DNA of 10,493 nt, taken from Bacteroidota bacterium. Its GTDB lineage: Bacteria > Bacteroidota > Ignavibacteria > UBA10030 > UBA8401. Positions within the stretch are counted from its first letter, which is position 1; the number at the start of each line of letters is the position of its first letter. The position numbers and the translations under genes are program-made. Below the pieces are notes generated by a model. The model was not told the DNA's origin. It searched no databases and saw only the letters and a list, made by a program, of their open reading frames with translations. Below are positions 7,950 through 10,493 of the stretch, in pieces. The DNA is taken from NCBI GenBank assembly GCA_030824175.1, contig JAVBYH010000086.1, positions 1 through 10,493 on the forward strand. Direction: 5' to 3'.

Positions 7950-9382
7950 ATATGATCGGTCGCAACGATCCGTGCCCATGCGGCAGCGGGAAAAAATATA
8001 AAAACTGTCATGGCGGCGTCGCAAAGGAACCCGCCGGCGACAGCTACGACAGAATACGGCAGCTCGATGGTGAAATCACCGAGAAAATAACGACGTACAT
8101 CGCCCGGCAGTACGGCGGCGAAGGCATGCAGCGGGCGTTGGATGAATACGGATCCGACGACGAGGCCGTACGCGACCCGATGACGGCGCAGGGCGATTCG
8201 TTCATCCGGTGGATCTCGCTTTCCTGGCGTCCGGATGGGGTCCACACGGCCGCTGAGAATTTCATCACATCCAGACGGTGGACGATCGGCGACGATGCGG
8301 TTCGCCTGATCGAGGCGACACTCGCCTCTTGCTACAGCTATTATCAGGTCCGGTCCGTCGAGCCCGGTTACGGAGCGACAATGCATGACATCTTTCGCAA
8401 ACAAGATGTCTTTGTGCGCGAACGATCCGCCACATCGACAATGCGGCCGGGTTTGATCATGTATGCCCGCATCGTCGCGATGGACGGGTTGCACTTCTTC
8501 ATGGGCACCGGTCCGTGCGTCATCACGCCGCAGTACCTGATCCGGCTCGTCACGCTCCGTTCGGACCTTGAATCCGCCGCACATGCGGCCGATGGAGCGA
8601 TCACAACGGAGACACTGCGGGAGAACGAGGACCAAATGCGCGAAGAATATTTCAAGATTGAGGACGAGCTGTTACATCCGATGCGCACGCTCGTTAATCG
8701 GGACAACGAGCCGTACCTCCTGCATACGCTGACGTACTCCGTCTCCTCCGCAGACGATGCGTTCCAGGCGATGAAGGGGCTTCAGCAAGATTATACCAAG
8801 GAGAGCGACGAGGAACTGCTCAACGGAGCCGTCCGCAACGAGGACGGAACGCTTGCCGAAATCACGCTCGACTGGATCAAAGACGCAACGACCGTTCAGG
8901 GAGTCGGAGAGAATATCGTAACGGCATCGATCAAAATCAATGGAACCGTGATGACGATCGAGGTGAATTCCGAGGCTCGCGCCAAGCGCATACAGGACGA
9001 AGTTCGGACGCGTCTCGGCGGCAAGGCCACGCTTCGGAACATCGACATCGCCACCGACGAAGAGCTTGCCGAGCGTCCCAGGAGTCCGGAGAGCGAGAAG
9101 GATCGTGAAGCACGGGAGGAAGAAGAACGCATCCTGCGCGCATCGCCCGAAGTGCAGGCGAAGATCAAGGCGATGATGGACGAGCATTGGAAACGCTGGT
9201 TGGATACATCCATCCCCGCGTTGCGCGGCCTGACACCGCACCAGGCGGTTAAAGATCCGGCTGGCCGCGAGCTGATCGAATCGCTGCTGTTGGAGATCGA
9301 GACCCGCAACACAACGCAGGCCGATCCCCTCTTGCGCGTCGACGTCGTGCGGCTTCGCCGCGAGCTCGGATTGCCGTTATAG
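7946..9382 (+). CDS. SEC-C zinc-motif protein of unknown function
   Basis: A 478-residue protein starting at the ATG of an ATGA overlap with the helicase stop. Its N-terminus is a textbook SEC-C motif, C10-P-C12-GSGKKYK-x-C21-H22, the zinc module first known from the C-terminus of SecA and common as a binding tag in unrelated bacterial proteins. There is no SecA motor, so this is not a translocase. Residues 30-290 form an unrecognised globular region. About 295-375 shows a beta-alpha pattern (ITASIKINGTVMTIEV-like strands, then a helix). About 376-412 is highly charged and probably coiled coil. The C-terminus (414-455) has the HWKRWLD...IPALRGLTPHQAV...GRELIESLL pattern that I know from other SEC-C proteins. 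It resembles, more loosely, the toxin-binding end of Xre/MbcA/ParS antitoxins. The coupling suggests a partner or regulator of the helicase. A second in-frame ATG at 7952 is an alternative start. Confidence 0.88.
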   Translation: MNMIGRNDPCPCGSGKKYKNCHGGVAKEPAGDSYDRIRQLDGEITEKITTYIARQYGGEGMQRALDEYGSDDEAVRDPMTAQGDSFIRWISLSWRPDGVHTAAENFITSRRWTIGDDAVRLIEATLASCYSYYQVRSVEPGYGATMHDIFRKQDVFVRERSATSTMRPGLIMYARIVAMDGLHFFMGTGPCVITPQYLIRLVTLRSDLESAAHAADGAITTETLRENEDQMREEYFKIEDELLHPMRTLVNRDNEPYLLHTLTYSVSSADDAFQAMKGLQQDYTKESDEELLNGAVRNEDGTLAEITLDWIKDATTVQGVGENIVTASIKINGTVMTIEVNSEARAKRIQDEVRTRLGGKATLRNIDIATDEELAERPRSPESEKDREAREEEERILRASPEVQAKIKAMMDEHWKRWLDTSIPALRGLTPHQAVKDPAGRELIESLLLEIETRNTTQADPLLRVDVVRLRRELGLPL

Positions 9383-9438
9383 CAAGATACCCAGGCATGC
9401 AAGTAATAAATCAGTTCTATTAATTCGTTATGCGTCAG

Positions 9439-10067
9439 TTACTCATTGATCGCATTGACGACGACATTTCCTTTTTTATGCCCCGAATCGACATATCGAT
9501 GAGCCTCGATGATCTGATCAAACGGATAGCATCTGTCTATGACCGATCTCAATTCCCCTACCTCGCAGAGGTCCTTGAGGAAGATCAGATCTTCAATCTT
9601 CATGACCATGCTGCCGGACAACGAAAGAGCGGACAGATAGATTCCTGACGCCGTCAGAGATTTTTTCCGCTTCGACGGCGGGATAATGCGATGATGCTAT
9701 CTTCAGGCATACAACAATACTGTGCATGCGTGCTGAATCCAAATGCGGTGGAAGCAAAAACGGGATCGCCGGCCTTGAACAGCGTCACCTTGCTGCCGAT
9801 GGCTTCAACGTCTCCAGCCAGTTCCATACCGAGTATTTTTTTCCGCGGTCCCCTGAACCCAACAATGATCCGCATCAGGGGCTTGAAGAAGAAGTCGGTA
9901 ACGGGTCCCAACCCCGGCTCCAGGCGCCGCACTTTTGTATCCCCTATGTGCACAGTCGTCGCACGTATTTTGATCAGCACTTCGTTGTCTTTCGGTGAAG
10001 GTTTTTCAACCTCTGTAAACCGAAGCACCTCCGGTGGACCATATCGAGTGCAAATGATTGCCTTCAT
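9439..10067 (-). pseudogene. NAD(P)-dependent alcohol dehydrogenase (MDR family), internally deleted and frameshifted
   Basis: The N-terminal part, 137 codons from ATG 10067 to TGA at 9656-9654, is a good match to zinc-free medium-chain dehydrogenases/quinone oxidoreductase-like proteins. It has the GPPEVLRFTEVEKPSPKDNEVLIKI opening (broken here at 20 residues or fewer: GPPEVLRFTEVEK), KKILGMELAGDVEAIGS and DPVFASTAFG. It then runs out of frame after PEDSIIAL. A second part in another frame (about 9690 to 9439) contains SKRKKSLTASGIYLSA and ends with DLIFLKDLCEVGELRSVIDR and YPFDQIIEAHRYV...GHKKGNVVV, the family's C-terminal signature. Members are about 315-330 residues; this remnant encodes about 210. 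The Rossmann coenzyme-binding core (roughly 110 residues with its glycine-rich loop) is absent, and a second loss of some 25 residues seems to lie after GIYLSA. It cannot make a working enzyme. It converges on the SEC-C gene with only 56 nt between, and is probably unrelated to the cluster. Confidence 0.82.
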
Positions 10068-10072
10068 GTGAG

Positions 10073-10079
10073 CTCCTCC
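10073..10079 (-). promoter_or_regulatory. Strong Shine-Dalgarno site of the dehydrogenase remnant
   Basis: GGAGGAG on the minus strand, five nucleotides before ATG 10067. It fixes this as the start over an upstream in-frame ATG at 10205 and shows that the translation start is still intact although the gene body is damaged. Confidence 0.7.
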
Positions 10080-10220
10080 GATAATAATGACGAATGCAAG
10101 GGGAAAGGCAAATCTATGCCGACGCCGGGATGAGAAATTAATGCTCACCCTGTGCTTACTCTGAATTGAGATAGCGTTCAACTTCCTTCTTCCACGGATT
10201 TTCAATTCATGTGATCCCCT

Positions 10221-10493
10221 CTATTTCAGTATGTTGATACTGCGGATATAAAGTGTTTCGGCCGCCGTGCCATTAGGAAACACGAATTCCGTCACAACAT
10301 AGACTTTCATTAAATTGCATGAACCAAATTCCGAGAGATTAAAATGATAGGTAGCCCAGGCATTCGTGAGGCGAACATTTTTCAGAGTTTCAGCGCCATC
10401 ATCAGGATCATCAGTGTCTTTCATCCCGATTTGCACAACTTCGTTTCCCTTGGCGCCCTTCATTTCAATCGATAATTGTGTGCACGCCGACAG
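10221..10493 (-). CDS. C-terminal fragment of a protein with a carbohydrate-binding-like beta-sandwich domain
   Basis: The last 90 codons of a gene whose 5' part lies beyond the right edge; the frame is open to position 10493 and ends at TAG (10223-10221). The fragment alternates short beta strands: LSIEMKGAKGNEVVQIGMKD, then a DDPDDGAE loop, VRLTNAWATYHFNL, LMKVYVVTEFVF and AETLYIRSINIL. This KGxKGxE...D...W..Y.f.L...yvvtEFVF...I pattern is the jelly-roll fold of ligand- or glycan-binding modules at the ends of secreted or surface proteins. The ligand and the catalytic partner, if any, are not visible. It is 153 nt upstream of the dehydrogenase remnant on the same strand; that gap shows no terminator. 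G+C in lines 10261-10380 is about 43% by hand count, lower than in the cluster. Confidence 0.6.
   Translation of the reverse strand: MSACTQLSIEMKGAKGNEVVQIGMKDTDDPDDGAETLKNVRLTNAWATYHFNLSEFGSCNLMKVYVVTEFVFPNGTAAETLYIRSINILK

Noticed and set aside
7940..8635. A 231-codon open frame on the minus strand inside the SEC-C gene
   Set aside because: Antisense to a gene with a clear SEC-C motif and a coupled start; no ribosome site or family resemblance seen.
9580..9594. Perfect 15-nt palindrome GAAGATCAGATCTTC
   Set aside because: It encodes E-D-L-I-F of the conserved dehydrogenase C-terminus, so the symmetry follows from codons.
9430..9648. A 72-codon plus-strand frame after the SEC-C gene
   Set aside because: It is the reverse reading of the dehydrogenase C-terminal signature, which has clear family resemblance on the minus strand.

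Overview
The window is about 10.5 kb of bacterial DNA. It is densely coding and moderately GC-rich, near 60% G+C in a hand-counted line of the central cluster. I see no tRNA, rRNA, CRISPR array, transposase or phage gene. Coding style, Shine-Dalgarno sites and sigma70-like signals fit a free-living bacterium. No gene here is a good lineage marker, so I do not assign a phylum.

The main content is a divergent five-gene cluster spanning positions 1 to 9382. On the minus strand, reading right to left, are: a zinc-ribbon protein of unknown function (4906 to 3674); a TPR-type helical-repeat protein resembling the ST7 family (3632 to 1848, 41 nt downstream); and, after a 139-nt gap with its own promoter candidate, the N-terminal 569 residues of a SWIM zinc-finger SNF2-type helicase whose ATPase part lies beyond position 1. 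On the plus strand are a 956-residue UvrD/Rep-type superfamily 1 helicase with a RelE/ParE-like N-terminal domain and a C-terminal ankyrin-like segment (5079 to 7949), and a SEC-C zinc-motif protein whose start codon overlaps the helicase stop (7946 to 9382). A 172-nt divergent intergenic region with an imperfect dyad separates the two arms.

Two DNA-dependent motor families (SNF2 and UvrD) sit with two small-zinc-motif proteins, a helical-repeat scaffold and a toxin-fold domain. This looks like a nucleic-acid-processing or stress/defence module. I do not recognise the five-gene combination as a named system, so a common function is an inference.

To the right, on the minus strand, lies a zinc-free medium-chain alcohol dehydrogenase gene (10067 to 9439). 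It has a good start and ribosome binding site but has lost its coenzyme-binding core and shifted frame, so I call it a pseudogene. Last comes the C-terminal end of a protein with a carbohydrate-binding-like beta-sandwich domain (10493 to 10221). Base composition falls to about 43% G+C there, which may mark the edge of the cluster as a separately acquired block. No gap without a gene exceeds about 175 nt.
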